A stretch of DNA of 64,000 nt. Origin: Steinernema hermaphroditum (Eukaryota; Nematoda; Chromadorea; Rhabditida; Steinernematidae). The DNA is taken from NCBI GenBank assembly GCA_030435675.1, contig CM059624.1, forward strand, positions 12,114,769 to 12,178,768, given 5' to 3'. The position numbers were made by a program, and so were the translations under genes. The first letter of the stretch is position 1. Every line of letters starts with the position of its first letter. The notes below the pieces were generated by a model. That model was given only the letters and a program-made list of their open reading frames with translations, was not told the DNA's origin and searched no databases. This document shows, piece after piece, positions 12,543 through 23,315 of the stretch.

Positions 12543-14930
12543 ATGTCTATAAGTTCGTTTAATTCTGTCAACGATCCAAAAACGGAGGATGAGGTAGGTG
12601 GTTATGATTCGATTTAAATGCTCAAAATCGAAGAACAGTGATCAAAATTCAAGAAAAAGGCTAATCTATCCTTCCAAGCTTCAAATCATCATCTTCAACG
12701 ACCGTTTTACAGACCTCCCGTCGTTATTCTCTCCCGGCGAAGCCCATGTCCTCCCAGAGAACACCTTTGATGGCCGGTACCTCCTTGGAGAACACACGAT
12801 CTTTGCCCAGGTCCATCGAAGAGGAAAAGGAGCCCGCACCCTCCAACAACCCTTACGGAGACATTCCTCCCCCCGCCTATTCGTCGAAGCCGACTGTTGA
12901 AGTTGGCTTCGCAGAAGACATCGTCTACGGCCATGAAAAGCCACCGTACCCTGAGGCAGAATTGCCCATCGCTCAGCTACCGTACCCTGAAGGCGGATTT
13001 CCCACTGCTCAGCCAGCGTATGCGAAAGTGGAATCGCCCATCCGGCCTTCTTCACCCCTCACCGCCGTCTTCAAAGTGCACGAAACGGCGATTGTGGACA
13101 TCAACGACCCCAACCTGTGTGATCATGTAAGTCTTGCGAGATTTCTTGCGGGGCTTCAGAAGAAGGCGATTCAGATGACTTCCCAGTTGACCAAGCAGGT
13201 CAACAAAATCAGAAAGATCACCGGATCCATCGCCTTGATCTTCATGACTGTCGCCTTGGCATTCATCTTCATGGACGGCGCCAAAATGGACCTCATGTTC
13301 TGCAACTTCTTGAAAGACAATTTCATTGTCGGTTGCCAAACGGTGGTCGGATACTCAGGATTCTACATGTACGTGGCGACCGTCTCTAATGCCTATCATC
13401 CATTGCTTTTAGTCTCTCTGCGGCCATCATCACCACTCTGATTCTGATCGCCATTGTTACGACTGTATTTGTATTGCGAGGAAACGAACAAGTTCGTTTC
13501 AACCTGAGCGCTGGCAATTGGTCTCACAAAATCGCCGCTTTTATCGCTTTGTTTATTGGATACACCTTGCTGCCGGTCAGCTTTACGGCGAAAGGTTAGA
13601 TATACTGAGTTTTACGTGCAAAACTGAGTCCACCCGCCGTAGAGGGGCATCAAAAGGGCTCAGACAACAAAGGGGCTTTTGACCTGTATACAGGAGCGTC
13701 GTCCGGTCTGGACACCTTGAGACTAAAAGATCTAGACAACACTGGCACGCAGACTGTGTTCCAATCGTGTCTAGTCTCGATGTATCGTCTACTTGACACG
13801 TCTAGACAGACGATAGAGCACAGACTGCACAGCATTGTCTCAGTCGTGTGAATTCTAAACTTGTCGTCTACTAGACGCGCCTAGATTAGCGGCTATTCCG
13901 AAGCCATTTGCATCCCTTCCTCCTTTCAGTGATGGTCTACTTCGGCTACTTTGGCGCCTTCATCATCTCCCTCGTCCAGTTCACTCTTCTCATCGACCTG
14001 TCCACAACCCTTTACCGCGCCGTCAAACGCCAACGTCCCTACAAGAACCGCGGCGAGTGCTCGAAGGCCGAGTTCATCCTTATCGTGATCGTGCTGGCGA
14101 GCGTCTCCTGCGTCTTGGGCGTCATCTTCACCTACGAGCAATGTGAACTACTCGCCTACTTCTACTACGTCACGGCGCTCCTCTCTGCGGTCGTGTTCGT
14201 CATCTCGATGATCGCCGCAATGAGCAACCGCCACTCGCTTCCCTACTACACCTTTCTCGCTACCGTATCCTTCGCCATGTGGATGAGCGCCATCGCCTTC
14301 TCCCACTGGCCCAACATCACCTGCAACATCTCCTTCTTCCCCCTCTCCAACAGCTCGGTTCTGTTGAATTCGGGAAAGATCCCTCACATCAATCCCCAAA
14401 AGTTCTGGAATGGCGATCACTTGGTGAGTCTTTTGCTCTGCAGGGCCTAAATAATGGAACGCTTCAGCTCGCGCTCTCCTTCGCCCGAAGCGAAACCGAC
14501 AAAGCCTACACGCTCGTCTGTGGCATTACCGTGGTTGTCCTCACCTTCTATCCTTTCGCGATGGAATCCGTTACCAATAGATTCAAGTTCTCAAACATCA
14601 AAACGTAAAAATTACTCAGAGAGCCACCCTAAGCAACGGAATTACAGGAAAAGCACGAATCTCGCCTACATCGAGTACGTCGACCACGCATACGCCTTCA
14701 TCTACTTCCACGTTGCCTTGGCAGGCGGACTTGCCGCCATCGTCATCTCCTTCAATGGATGGGTGATGTAAGGAGCGTCCACCGATTCCAGATAGTAACA
14801 TCTTCCCTCTAGGCCCACGAACAACTTCACCGGATTCCGCGTGAACTACGCCTCCTTCGGCGTTCCCGTCGTCATCAGCTGGTTTATCCTCATCTACCAA
14901 GCCATCCGCCTCATCGCGGCGTTCTGTTAG
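12543..14930 (+). CDS. Divergent serine incorporator (SERINC/TMS1-like) multipass membrane protein
   Basis: Eight exons: 12543-12593, 12713-13126, 13175-13368, 13413-13594, 13930-14423, 14468-14604, 14648-14767, 14813-14930; 569 aa. The body resembles SERINC/TMS proteins: a GYSGFY-type segment after the first membrane span, a GYFGAFIISLVQFTLLID stretch matching the family's GAFxxILIQLVLLID, a later YTFLATVSFAMW span followed by CN, and a C-terminal YFHVALAGG span. About nine to ten membrane segments are expected. SERINCs act in ER, Golgi and plasma membranes and influence lipid composition. Unusual is a cytosolic N-terminal extension of about 150 residues holding a PPxY motif (PPAY, residues 70-73) and three imperfect 12-residue Pro/Tyr repeats (about 96-128) encoded by 36-nt DNA repeats. 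Introns are mostly 43-48 nt. In exon 3 an alternative acceptor at 13159 would add five residues. Family call is good; the specific role is not known. Confidence 0.82.
13595..13929 (+). repeat. SERINC intron 4 with TCTAGAC-type short palindromes
   Basis: This 335-nt intron is far longer than the other introns of the gene (44-119 nt) and contains repeated CTAGAC/GTCTAG words in both orientations (about 13,728-13,885). It may be a decayed foldback insertion. Confidence 0.4.
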
Positions 14931-15141
14931 GCAGGGCATCCGCCACTCCAAGTGTTCTCAGGCTTTCCAATATGATCCTCAACATGTATTTTGCAATGTA
15001 CTTAAAGTATCGATCAAAGTATGGAACATGTCACGACATAATCGGGGCTCCTGAGTCAAGCATCTTTATCGCCGCAGCTGGTATAGAATCACAATAACGA
15101 GAACAATGAACCGGAATACAACAACCATAACGACGTGTTCA

Positions 15142-16321
15142 TCAGAACGGCCGTACAGCGAACCCGAAGCTTCTCGCAATGCTTTGCAGATAGTAGCGCT
15201 CGAAGGCATTCTTGGTCTCTTCGTAGGCGACCTCAGGGACTTCGCTAGCTTCAATCTCCAATTGAGTCTGATCCTTCTAAAATACACCAAATAAGATCAA
15301 CTGACTTCGCTTATATTTTCCGACTTTGTCAACGAGGGAGAACTTGACGCTAGCGTAATGGCCTTCAGGGTACTGCTTACTGCGCCACTTCATGCTCAAG
15401 GCCTTGTTGGGGACGATCTCCTCGAAGGTGCCAGAGACCAGACCGTTGAACATCTGGAAACTGTTGGAAGCTTCCACGCCGGCGCTCTTGAACGACCCGT
15501 TCGACCACTTCTGCACCATCTCAGGTCGTGTGAGGATGTCGAACAAGTGTTCCGGAGGACACTTGAAATCATCCTTCAAGGAGTAGGTTTTCACGGGAAC
15601 AGGGCCATTGGAAACGGGCTTACTCGGCGCATCTTCCTTCTTATCGGAGATGACCTAAGCATATCACAACATAACCAACTGCAGAATTACATCCCATACC
15701 ATGTTTTGGAAAGACTTTTTATCAATTACGGTTTTCCCCTTGGAGATGACTTGCTGTTTCGGCTTCTCAGTGGGAAGAATCAGTCCTTTGCTAAACTCTT
15801 CCTTCAGTTCGCGTATGTAAATTGCCAGCTGTTCGCGGACCTTCTCGGTTCCCTCGCCGTTCATCACACGGCGGAGCTCAGCTTCGAACGGACCCTTGGT
15901 GTCGAGGTTGAAGTTGACGTCGATCTCGTCGGCGTCGTTTTCATCGCTGAGATTAGGGATTTCGATATAGCCCTTGTACTCTTGTTCATCGCCAGCGACC
16001 GTTGCTGGAAAAGATCAGTCAGTTTTGGATTGCCAAAAGCTTCGACTCACCCAAGAACTTCACCTCCACCTCCCACTCATACAAGAAGATGAGCTTCGCC
16101 TTTCGGTTATTCGCGGTGGCTTCACCCTCAAGCTTTTTGATCTCGGTGAACTCGAACTTGACGGGTCCTGCTTCAACGCTGAATCCGGTGAGCAGTTCGG
16201 GAAGGCGAGACTTCGACCAAGGGGTGGCGTTTTTCTCGCTCCAGTGCCAGTTGTTGACATTGGTGGCATCTGGGCGCTCCTCGACAATCCACCGCGGATC
16301 ACCCTCTCCCCACTTGGCCAT
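15142..16321 (-). CDS. ahsa-1: AHA1/AHSA1, activator of HSP90 ATPase
   Basis: Minus strand, four exons: 16051-16321, 15700-16004, 15325-15654 and 15142-15276, in phase, 346 aa (human AHSA1 is 338). The N-terminal Aha1_N domain starts MAKWGEGDPRWIVEER and has the conserved NVNNWHW and NNRKAKLIFLYEW blocks. After a short linker the C-terminal AHSA1 (Bet v1-like) domain has PEMVQKWSNG, KWRSKQYPEGHY and a final FERYYLQSIARSFG. AHA1 binds the middle and N-terminal domains of HSP90 in the cytosol and stimulates its ATPase cycle. Introns are 46, 45 and 48 nt. The last donor (GTCGGA) is weak but was chosen because it restores the family alignment. A CTCAG acceptor 24 nt before the start is a likely trans-splice site. 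The gene ends tail to tail with the SERINC gene, 211 bp apart. Confidence 0.94.
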
Positions 16322-16349
16322 CGCGAAGAACGAAGTGTTGGTTACCTGA

Positions 16350-17033
16350 GAAAAACTGACTTATGTATCATGTACCAACGTTACGAACGGACACGCAATG
16401 ATAGGAGAACGCAAGCAGAAAGGGTTCAACCATAATTAAGTCTATCGAACATCTCCCCCGTCCCCAAGAAAAGATTCATGGTTCTCGCTGTGTTTTCAGA
16501 ATCTGTGGACCATCAAACAACGTAACAATAGTCACAGATCCTGCAGCATCTTCTTATTACCGTTAACTCAAACAGGGAAGCAAAAATCGGTCTAAATAAA
16601 GCAAAACAGTCCAATGCAAGCACCGCTAGGAAGTAAAACTAGATTTTGAAAGGACAAAATGAGGTCAACCTTCGTAGAGCTGCTGTGCACGAACGAGCAA
16701 ACATCAGCACACGCTTAAATAGGCGCCACTTATTTGTCCACAACCACTCCACGTGAAAACAACGCCAAAAAGCTATGCACAACTTCGACCCCAAACGACT
16801 TTCTGGAACCGAGAGCTCTTGTGTCGGATTCGAATGTTTCGAGAATATTCCAGTCCCTCGCTCAGGAAGGGCAATCGTGGCGAGACCCTGCACTTGCTTG
16901 CAGACGAGAAATCAAAGGGGAAAACGAGACATACTTTGCAAAGACGTGAAGAGAGGTCATTTGGAACTATCGTCTGCTGCGAGATGAGGTGGTTTGCGAC
17001 TTTGAGAGGTTTTGTGATCTTCTCAATTTTCAG
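16350..17033. other. Intergenic region between divergent genes
   Basis: Lies between the start regions of the minus-strand AHA1 gene and the plus-strand 17-kb gene, so it should hold both promoters. Overlapping open frames on both strands at 16.75-17.16 kb lack family resemblance and are not called. A TTTTCAG acceptor (AG 17032-17033) ends the region. Confidence 0.5.
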
Positions 17034-17070
17034 AACAAGAGACAACTCTTCTGTTTCAAGTGCAATCGGA

Positions 17071-18224
17071 ATGTTCTCACCGTTCAAAACGCCGGGATGG
17101 GTGACCGACGACCTTCTAAATAGGTGTATTCTGAAAAACGCCGATGTAAGTTGGTGCAACTTCTTCTATTGTTTACGGTCCTCGTTTAGCTCCTTGCATT
17201 GTCAAACTCTTCCCCATCGTTTGATGCAAGTGGACTCAACAGAACCTTACAACAGATAAAAAGGCCGACCTCGTATCAGAGCGCCTTCACACTCGAAGCC
17301 GTCACCGGTATTCCGTTTATCGCTGCACGGAATCGACCACCGGACGACGAGGACACGCTCTGGGAGGCACGACTCAATCCAACCGATCACCTGGATGACG
17401 GTATCTCAACAGAGACGCAGGAGAGGCCAGATATTCCATCTCTGGCGTGCCACATCGTTGCCGGTTTTGTTGATGCAAAGCTCGCCACAGAAGACTCTCC
17501 CGAGGATCTCGAGTTCATCAACCGACAACTACTGGAAGAGCAGCTGGATGATGCCGATGAAGTAGATCCAAACGAGATCAGAGACCTAATCGAAGAAACT
17601 AGAAGGCAGGAAGGGGCTGCTGTGCTTTTTGAAAACCGCTACAAGTACATCGTTGATCCCAGGCGACGCGTGCTCAACCCATACCTTCTGGACCAAAACG
17701 GAGAACGTTTGAAGCTCCCGCCATCAGAACAAAGTGCGGAGACGAGCGCCCGCGATATCATGCAGTTGTCAACTGACGGTTCCAGTGTGCTATACCGTTG
17801 TGGCATCTTAAATGAACTGAGACGTATGAATGAGCACCGTGACACTGACTTTCAAGAATACGACGACCCGACTACAGAAGGCGAAGACACTTTTGAAGAC
17901 GGCTGTATCGATATTTGCAGTGATGACAGCTTAATCTACGCGTCCGGCGACCCAGACTCGGAAACAGAGCAATCCATACCCACTGAGCAGTCCTCAGAAG
18001 TGCGAGGAATTATTGAAGATGGTGTTTCTATCGAGGATAAAGATTATTTTGGACAACTAAAGTGGGAGTCGAGCGAAGATGAAGTATCTATAATCGGAGA
18101 TAACGAAGCAAATACCACCAGAGGTCACATGGAAGTTACGCTGGTGCACACCTTGTACAACTGGGCAAACCACCCGTTTTTATCCGAAAAAGCGGAGTGC
18201 AAAATGGGAACGAGGAGAAGGTAA
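17071..18224 (+). CDS. Unrecognised acidic protein, 369 aa
   Basis: Two exons, 17071-17145 and 17190-18224, separated by a 44-nt intron with good GTAAGT and TTTAG ends. ATG 17071 was chosen because it follows a TTTTCAG acceptor by 37 nt and reads in phase through the intron. The protein starts MFSPFKTPGWVTDDLLNRC and is hydrophilic and strongly acidic, especially in its last 150 residues (runs such as DSETEQS and ESSEDE). It has no signal peptide, membrane segment or domain that I recognise. AATAAA signals at about 18,411 and 18,431 fit a transcript ending there. It could be a nematode-restricted nuclear or cytosolic protein; no function is offered. Confidence 0.65.
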
Positions 18225-18539
18225 CGCAAGCAATCGGAACGAAGAGGCGCATCATTGGAACTCTCGTCGTGATCGATTCGAACTCAGCAAGGTTGTAATG
18301 ATAATTCTCGGTTGATTTCATCGATTTAAATCATTTAGATCTCTCTAATTCACACTGGTGCTTGTGCGGGATTAACTCACAATATCATATCTTAAACTAT
18401 TGTATTGGTAATAAATATAGAAATGTATAATAAAATAAATCAACAAGCGTCAATCAATCAACACAATCGACTCCTCGCGGAAGTTGCGAGGCGGCTGAGG
18501 CTCGTCGACTGTGCGGAACATTCTTACGAGAACCATGAA

Positions 18540-18738
18540 CTATAGTCCATTTTTTTTCGAACTCCACAAAAGCGATCAATCACAGCGCGGTGGGACCCAG
18601 AATTTGCTCTAGCGCATTGAAAGGAGCGAACGAACGCACGAAATATTTGCCTTTCTTCAATGTGCTGGAGCGAATTCTCGGTCTCGCCGCGCGGTGATTG
18701 ATCGCTTTTGTGGAGTCCGAAAAAAAAATGGACTATAG
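18540..18738. mobile_element. 199-bp foldback MITE with CTATAGTCC ends
   Basis: The two halves are reverse complements: left arm from CTATAGTCCATTTTTTTTCG (18540) and right arm ending at CTATAG 18738, with further paired blocks (CTCCACAAAAGCGATCAATCA) toward the centre. Palindromic CTATAG ends would fit TA target-site use (Tc1/mariner-like), but this is inferred. No coding capacity. Confidence 0.75.
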
Positions 18739-18963
18739 ATTGCAGCAGCAGACTGCGCATTCTGCAGAATAATTCTACAAAATAATTCATGTATTCGCTT
18801 CGAGAGTCAGTACCTATCGTAAAACCTTCAGGGAACGAGCGAGAGGTCGTCCTTTTGCGTGTCTCGTAGACACTCGAATTTTCAGACACTGTCTACAAAT
18901 GCAGACGTCACCTCCCGCTTGCAACATTCGTCATCGAACAGTGGGACCAGTCGGTCGATCGCG

Positions 18964-20235
18964 ATGCCGCCTTCAGAGTGTGAATCATTCTCGGCGCGCT
19001 CCGTAGCCTCAGTGTCGACACGGTCTGCGCCAGCACTTCGCCAGAATGCTGTCGTCAACGATGCGTGGATTGTGCAGCGCTTCCTTAACGACAGCGTACT
19101 CCTCGTCAAGAGCAGCAACCATAACAACGTCTTCGGCGCAATGACCATTGAGCCGTGGAGTCAAGCAGAGCTGGAAACACTTCGCTACGACATTTACCTG
19201 CTCCGACTGATGCAGAATTCGAAACACGTCCCGAGAATATTTGAGAGTGGTTCCATTCAGGGATACAAGTCAGTTATAATCCGTTATTTTGTAATCATTT
19301 TCCGTTCCAGCTACATGGTGACTTCTCTTCACGGCCAGAATCTCGATCAGCTCCGTGAATCGATGCCATCAAAGCGGTTCACCACTGGAACGTCACTCCG
19401 AATAGCTCTGCAGGCGGTGGATGCCCTCGCGGACCTCCACAGCGCCGGATTCGTACACCGCAACGTGAAGCCTTCGATTTTTTGCTTCGGAGGAACTGCG
19501 TCGACTCTTCGTACTCTCCAGCTTGTCGATTTTTCACTGGTCCGCCAGACCGTCGTTTCTCCCCAGCTGAGGACCTCTGAACTCCGCCGAGCGCGCGAGC
19601 GCGTCGTCTTTCGAGGGAGCCCTCGCTACTGTTCCGTAAACGTGCACCGACTGAAGGAACCTACTACCCACGACGACCTCATCTCCGTACTGTTTATGAC
19701 GGTGGAGATGATCACTGGGAAGCTCCCGTGGGACTACAAAAAACGGAAGGACATTCCCGCCGTGAAGAAGGAATCTCCGACTGAGCTGATATTCGAGGTA
19801 TTTTGTTCTGTTTTGATTTTACTAATTGTGTTTATTAGAATTGTCCAAACGAACTGGTCGATCTCTATCAGCAATTGACTAGTCTCACCTACTACGAACC
19901 TTCCAACTACAGCCAAATCTCGAAGACCATAACGAAGGCATTGACGGATCGGAGGTGTGCTTTTCTGCTGCTAAGCGCGACTAAATGCACACCATTTAAC
20001 CATTTACAGAATCGACTTGGAAGACGCATACGATTGGGAGGAGGGTGGTCGCTACTTCTACTACAAGCTTAAACAGGAGCGCGAGCGGATGAAGGAGCAG
20101 AACGCTGCTGGCTCTATGGTGACGGCGCTGTCACATGCGTTCACGAGCACTGACACGGATGAACTCTACATTCCGGAGGTGTCCGATATCAATACGCTCG
20201 ACCGGAAGCCGATCGATTGTGAGCTAACGGCTTGA
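18964..20235 (+). CDS. TTBK/CK1-family pseudokinase
   Basis: Four exons: 18964-19268, 19311-19797, 19839-19954 and 20010-20235, giving 377 aa; introns 42, 41 and 55 nt. The order of kinase landmarks matches worm tau-tubulin-kinase-like/CK1 proteins: YNYMVTSLHGQNLDQLR (hinge and helix D), a catalytic loop HRNVKPSIFCF (151-161), LVDFSLVRQ, a GSPRYCS activation-segment block, DDLISVLFMTVEM, and a long C-terminal helix. Catalytic residues are altered: the VAIK lysine position reads FGAMTIEP (Thr61), HRD is HRN (Asn153), the metal-binding Asn is Ile158, and DFG is DFS (D175 kept). Phosphotransfer is therefore unlikely and a scaffold or regulatory role is more plausible. The reading frame extends further upstream from a GTG, but the acceptor at 18,884-18,885 makes ATG 18964 the best start. 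Related kinases are numerous in nematode germline; expression here is unknown. Confidence 0.85.
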
Positions 20236-20634
20236 TTTTGCATTTATTTGTACAATTTAAGGAATTAAACCTGACTATTCGCGTTGATATGCATGGTGTC
20301 GTCTCTGTGTGCAGCCCTCTATGGCCCAATCCTTGTCATATTCCCTTCGTTTTATGTACGTGCACATTATGTGTCATGGGAGGGTCAACACCTAGTTTGG
20401 TACCGTAAACTACAGTACTCATATTGAGTGCCTGCACGATTAGCTTTCCAGCTGCTTCTTTTCATCTCCAAATAAGAGAACTAGAGCATAATGAACTCAT
20501 TTAGTGGGATTAATCAACGATAGCCATAAAACAGAGCATTAGTTCTTCTTCGTTGTTTGGATGCGTCCAGGAAGAAACTTCTGTCGGAATGCTTCAGCAA
20601 TCAACACATCACTTTCGGCTTTGTCCAGAAATCC
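20236..20634. other. 3' flank of the pseudokinase gene
   Basis: No coding sequence or canonical AATAAA seen; a GAATTAAA at about 20,262 may serve as a weak poly(A) signal. Confidence 0.4.
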
Positions 20635-20637
20635 TAA

Positions 20638-21113
20638 AGGCCCATTTATACTCTGCGCGATACAAAACGCCCTTTTTGGTGTCGCTTAGCTTGTCTACGT
20701 GTGACTATTTAAGCAAAACCGAATAAAACTACACAGTCATGATGATTTCGGATCGAGCTATCAAAAGCTATCAAAGTGTCTAGAATGAAAAAAAATGTTA
20801 GGTTAACTTTAAGTAGGTTAAGTTAACTGTCGCTTAGCTTCAAGTTGACTGTCGCGCAGCTACGCGACACAGCTGCGCGACAGTGGCGCAGCTACGCGAC
20901 ACAGCTGCGCGACAGTCAACTTGAAGCTAAGCGACAGTTAACTTAACCTACATGGCATGTTCCAAAAAAAATTTTCTGATGATGGTTTGATAGCCCGATC
21001 CAAAAGCATCATGACTGTGCAGTTTTATTCGATGTTGCTTAAATAGTCACACGTAGACAAGCTAAGCGACACCGAAAAAGGCGTTTTGTGTCGCGCAGAG
21101 TATAAATGGGCCT
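20638..21113. mobile_element. 476-bp MITE, TAA target duplication, Harbinger-like
   Basis: Terminal inverted repeats AGGCCCATTTATACTCTGCG (left) and its complement (right) extend more than 60 bp, flanked by TAA on both sides (20635-20637, 21114-21116). A 3-bp TAA duplication is typical of PIF/Harbinger elements. The centre (about 20,835-20,955) is a nested palindrome of AGCTGCGCGACA and AGCTACGCGACA units, flanked by paired GCTTCAAGTTGACTG blocks. No open frame of note. Confidence 0.82.
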
Positions 21114-21140
21114 TAACTGATCCTTTGTGAATCCTTTGTG

Positions 21141-22232
21141 AAACCTCTTATAGTCATACACAAGCACAGACAAAAACACACGTATCAATTACATGAAGAT
21201 AATTTATACATAATTAAAGATAAGTTTAGGAATCTCAATCGATTTACACAAATGACAAGATTGACCATAAAACCGAACTCTAAGTTCGGTTCGTAAAATT
21301 AGATCCGAAAACCCATGCCAACTACACAGTCAATTCCGCTTTTGCGGACATCAATTCCACGTTTGATGTATCTCACCGCACGCCTGCAGCGGCGGTCGCA
21401 CTTTAGAGTCAGACCCACGTCAGTAGACGTTTTTTGCACTAATACAAGTCGCAGTGTACTAATCGATCGCCGTTCGGTGCCATGCGGCGGCGAGCGTCGA
21501 CTGCACCACAAAAAAAGCTGACATTGGAACACGCTAACGTATATACATGCCGATTGAGTTCATTGAGGCGAGTTGTCCTGCGGCGAGTTGGCCACGGTGA
21601 GTTGTCTTGCTCCGCCCTCCACGGTGACTTATTATCTGAAAAGGAACACATAAAGGTTCCCCCGCTGATTCGGCTGAAAATTTGTACATAATTTACTAAT
21701 CAATGCAAAAATTTTAGTAATAAAAAAAAATGCATCCAGCTTGACTGTTTCCCCTATATGCCCAATAAGTAGCTGAGTCCCAGCGAAGATGAGCAGCAGC
21801 TTTGATCGCTTTAACTTCACAACACAATAATTTTTAACTCAATCGGCATGTATATACGTTAGCGTGTTCCAATGTCAGCTTTTTTTTGTGGTTCAGTCGA
21901 CGCTCGCCGCCGCATGGCACCGAACGGCGATCGATTAGTACACTGCGACTTGTATTAGTGCAAAAAAACGTCTGCTGACGTGGGTCTGACTCTAAAGTGC
22001 GACCGCCGCTTCAGGCGTGCGGTGCGATACGTCAAAAACGGAATTGACTGTGTAGTTGGCATGGGTTTTCGGATCTAATTTTACGAACCGAACTTAGAGT
22101 TCGGTTTTATGGTCAATCTTGTCATTTGTGTAAATCGATTGAAATTCCTAAACTTATCTTTAATTATAAATTATCTTCATCTAATTCATATGTGTGTTTT
22201 TGTCTATGCTTGTGTATGACTATAAGAGGTTT
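21141..22232. mobile_element. 1.09-kb foldback element with about 400-bp arms
   Basis: Left arm about 21,141-21,560 and right arm about 21,840-22,232 are near-perfect reverse complements, starting AAACCTCTTATAGTCATACA. They enclose a unique loop of about 280 bp. Mirror-image open frames in both arms are by-products of this symmetry. It lies 27 bp from the MITE at 20,638-21,113. No transposase, and no clear target-site duplication was found. Confidence 0.8.
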
Positions 22233-22616
22233 AATCATATGTGGCCTTTATGACGACATTATATTCAGTGCGGACACAGCGCTATTTGTTTGTTCTCTTT
22301 CTCGTTCGCCGCAAAAGACGTCAGCAGCACAAAAGCGTGGCCACCCATATATCATTCGCCAGGGTTCGAGTTTTTCGCGGATAACTACGTTTTTGGTGAT
22401 GTTTGCCGTGTTAGTATTGCTGTACTTTGTACTATTGTACTTCCACAGCGTATTTTGTTTATCAGTATATGACATCAGTAGTTGGTTTTCTCTGATGATC
22501 AAGGTTTGGAATAAATGAGATCATTGTGAGTGGTGAAATGTTTCTTAGGGTTCCTAAAAAGATGATTATTAGGGCGTTCTCATTGATCGGATTAGCATTA
22601 TCCTTTTGAGCCGCAT

Positions 22617-22702
22617 CTCTTGTGAGACATTTTTAGAACACATAATACTTGTGTCACACTAACCTTCACAAATATTATGTGTTCTTAAATGTGTCACAAG
22701 AG
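22617..22702. repeat. 86-bp imperfect hairpin
   Basis: CTCTTGTGAGACATTTTTAG at the left pairs with CTTAAATGTGTCACAAGAG at the right; inner blocks AACACATAATA/TATTATGTGTT pair too. Probably a very small MITE. Confidence 0.6.
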
Positions 22703-23159
22703 GTTGACAAAAATGTTAGCTCTCCGGACTAGGCTTCCCCATATGGTAGAGGCCGGCGTCGCAGAGCAAAATTTTTTGGATACTCAAAAGGGAGCACTAA
22801 CGCCATAACAAGGCTGACAGTCAATCTGTTTTAGTAGGTTTGAGAGTCTTTAATTTGTGTACCCTGCGATCTGTCGGTCGTCCACTCGTTCTGGATTACG
22901 CCATATTATATAAACCGTGGTTGTGATATCCTCTACTATATATTAACTGAGAACCAACGGTTCCTTTGGTGTGTTTGTGTGTTTTCCGTGCGCACGAGGA
23001 AAACACCCACGCAAAATAAAGACCCGAGGGGAACCGAACCCGACACCGAACCTGAGCTACACAGACAGTTGTGATTATACCTCTGTACTAGCAATATGTC
23101 TCTGGCGATACGTTTTCTTGCTGTTCTTGCGTTTCTTTAAAGTCTTTGATCCATTTTTA

Positions 23160-23250
23160 GCCTCTTCTGTGAGCACCAAACTTGCAGCCCGCAGGGTTAC
23201 TTGGTTTTCAGTACCGAGAGCGTGCGAATTCGCGCGCAGCCGCGTTTATC
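23160..23250 (+). repeat. Copy of the GCGAATTCGCGCGCAG repeat
   Basis: Contains AGCCCGCAGGG and GTGCGAATTCGCGCGCAGCC as at 11,190-11,290; ends about 65 bp before the start codon at 23316, so it may contribute to that gene's promoter. Confidence 0.55.
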
Positions 23251-23315
23251 ATGAATGAAAGATTCAATTTTACAGTCATGTATATTTTTGTTATCGTTTT
23301 TAGGCAGTAACTTCA

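Noticed and set aside
21299..22518. Small frames in the 21-22 kb foldback arms
   Set aside because: Mirror images of one another within inverted repeats, without start or splice context.
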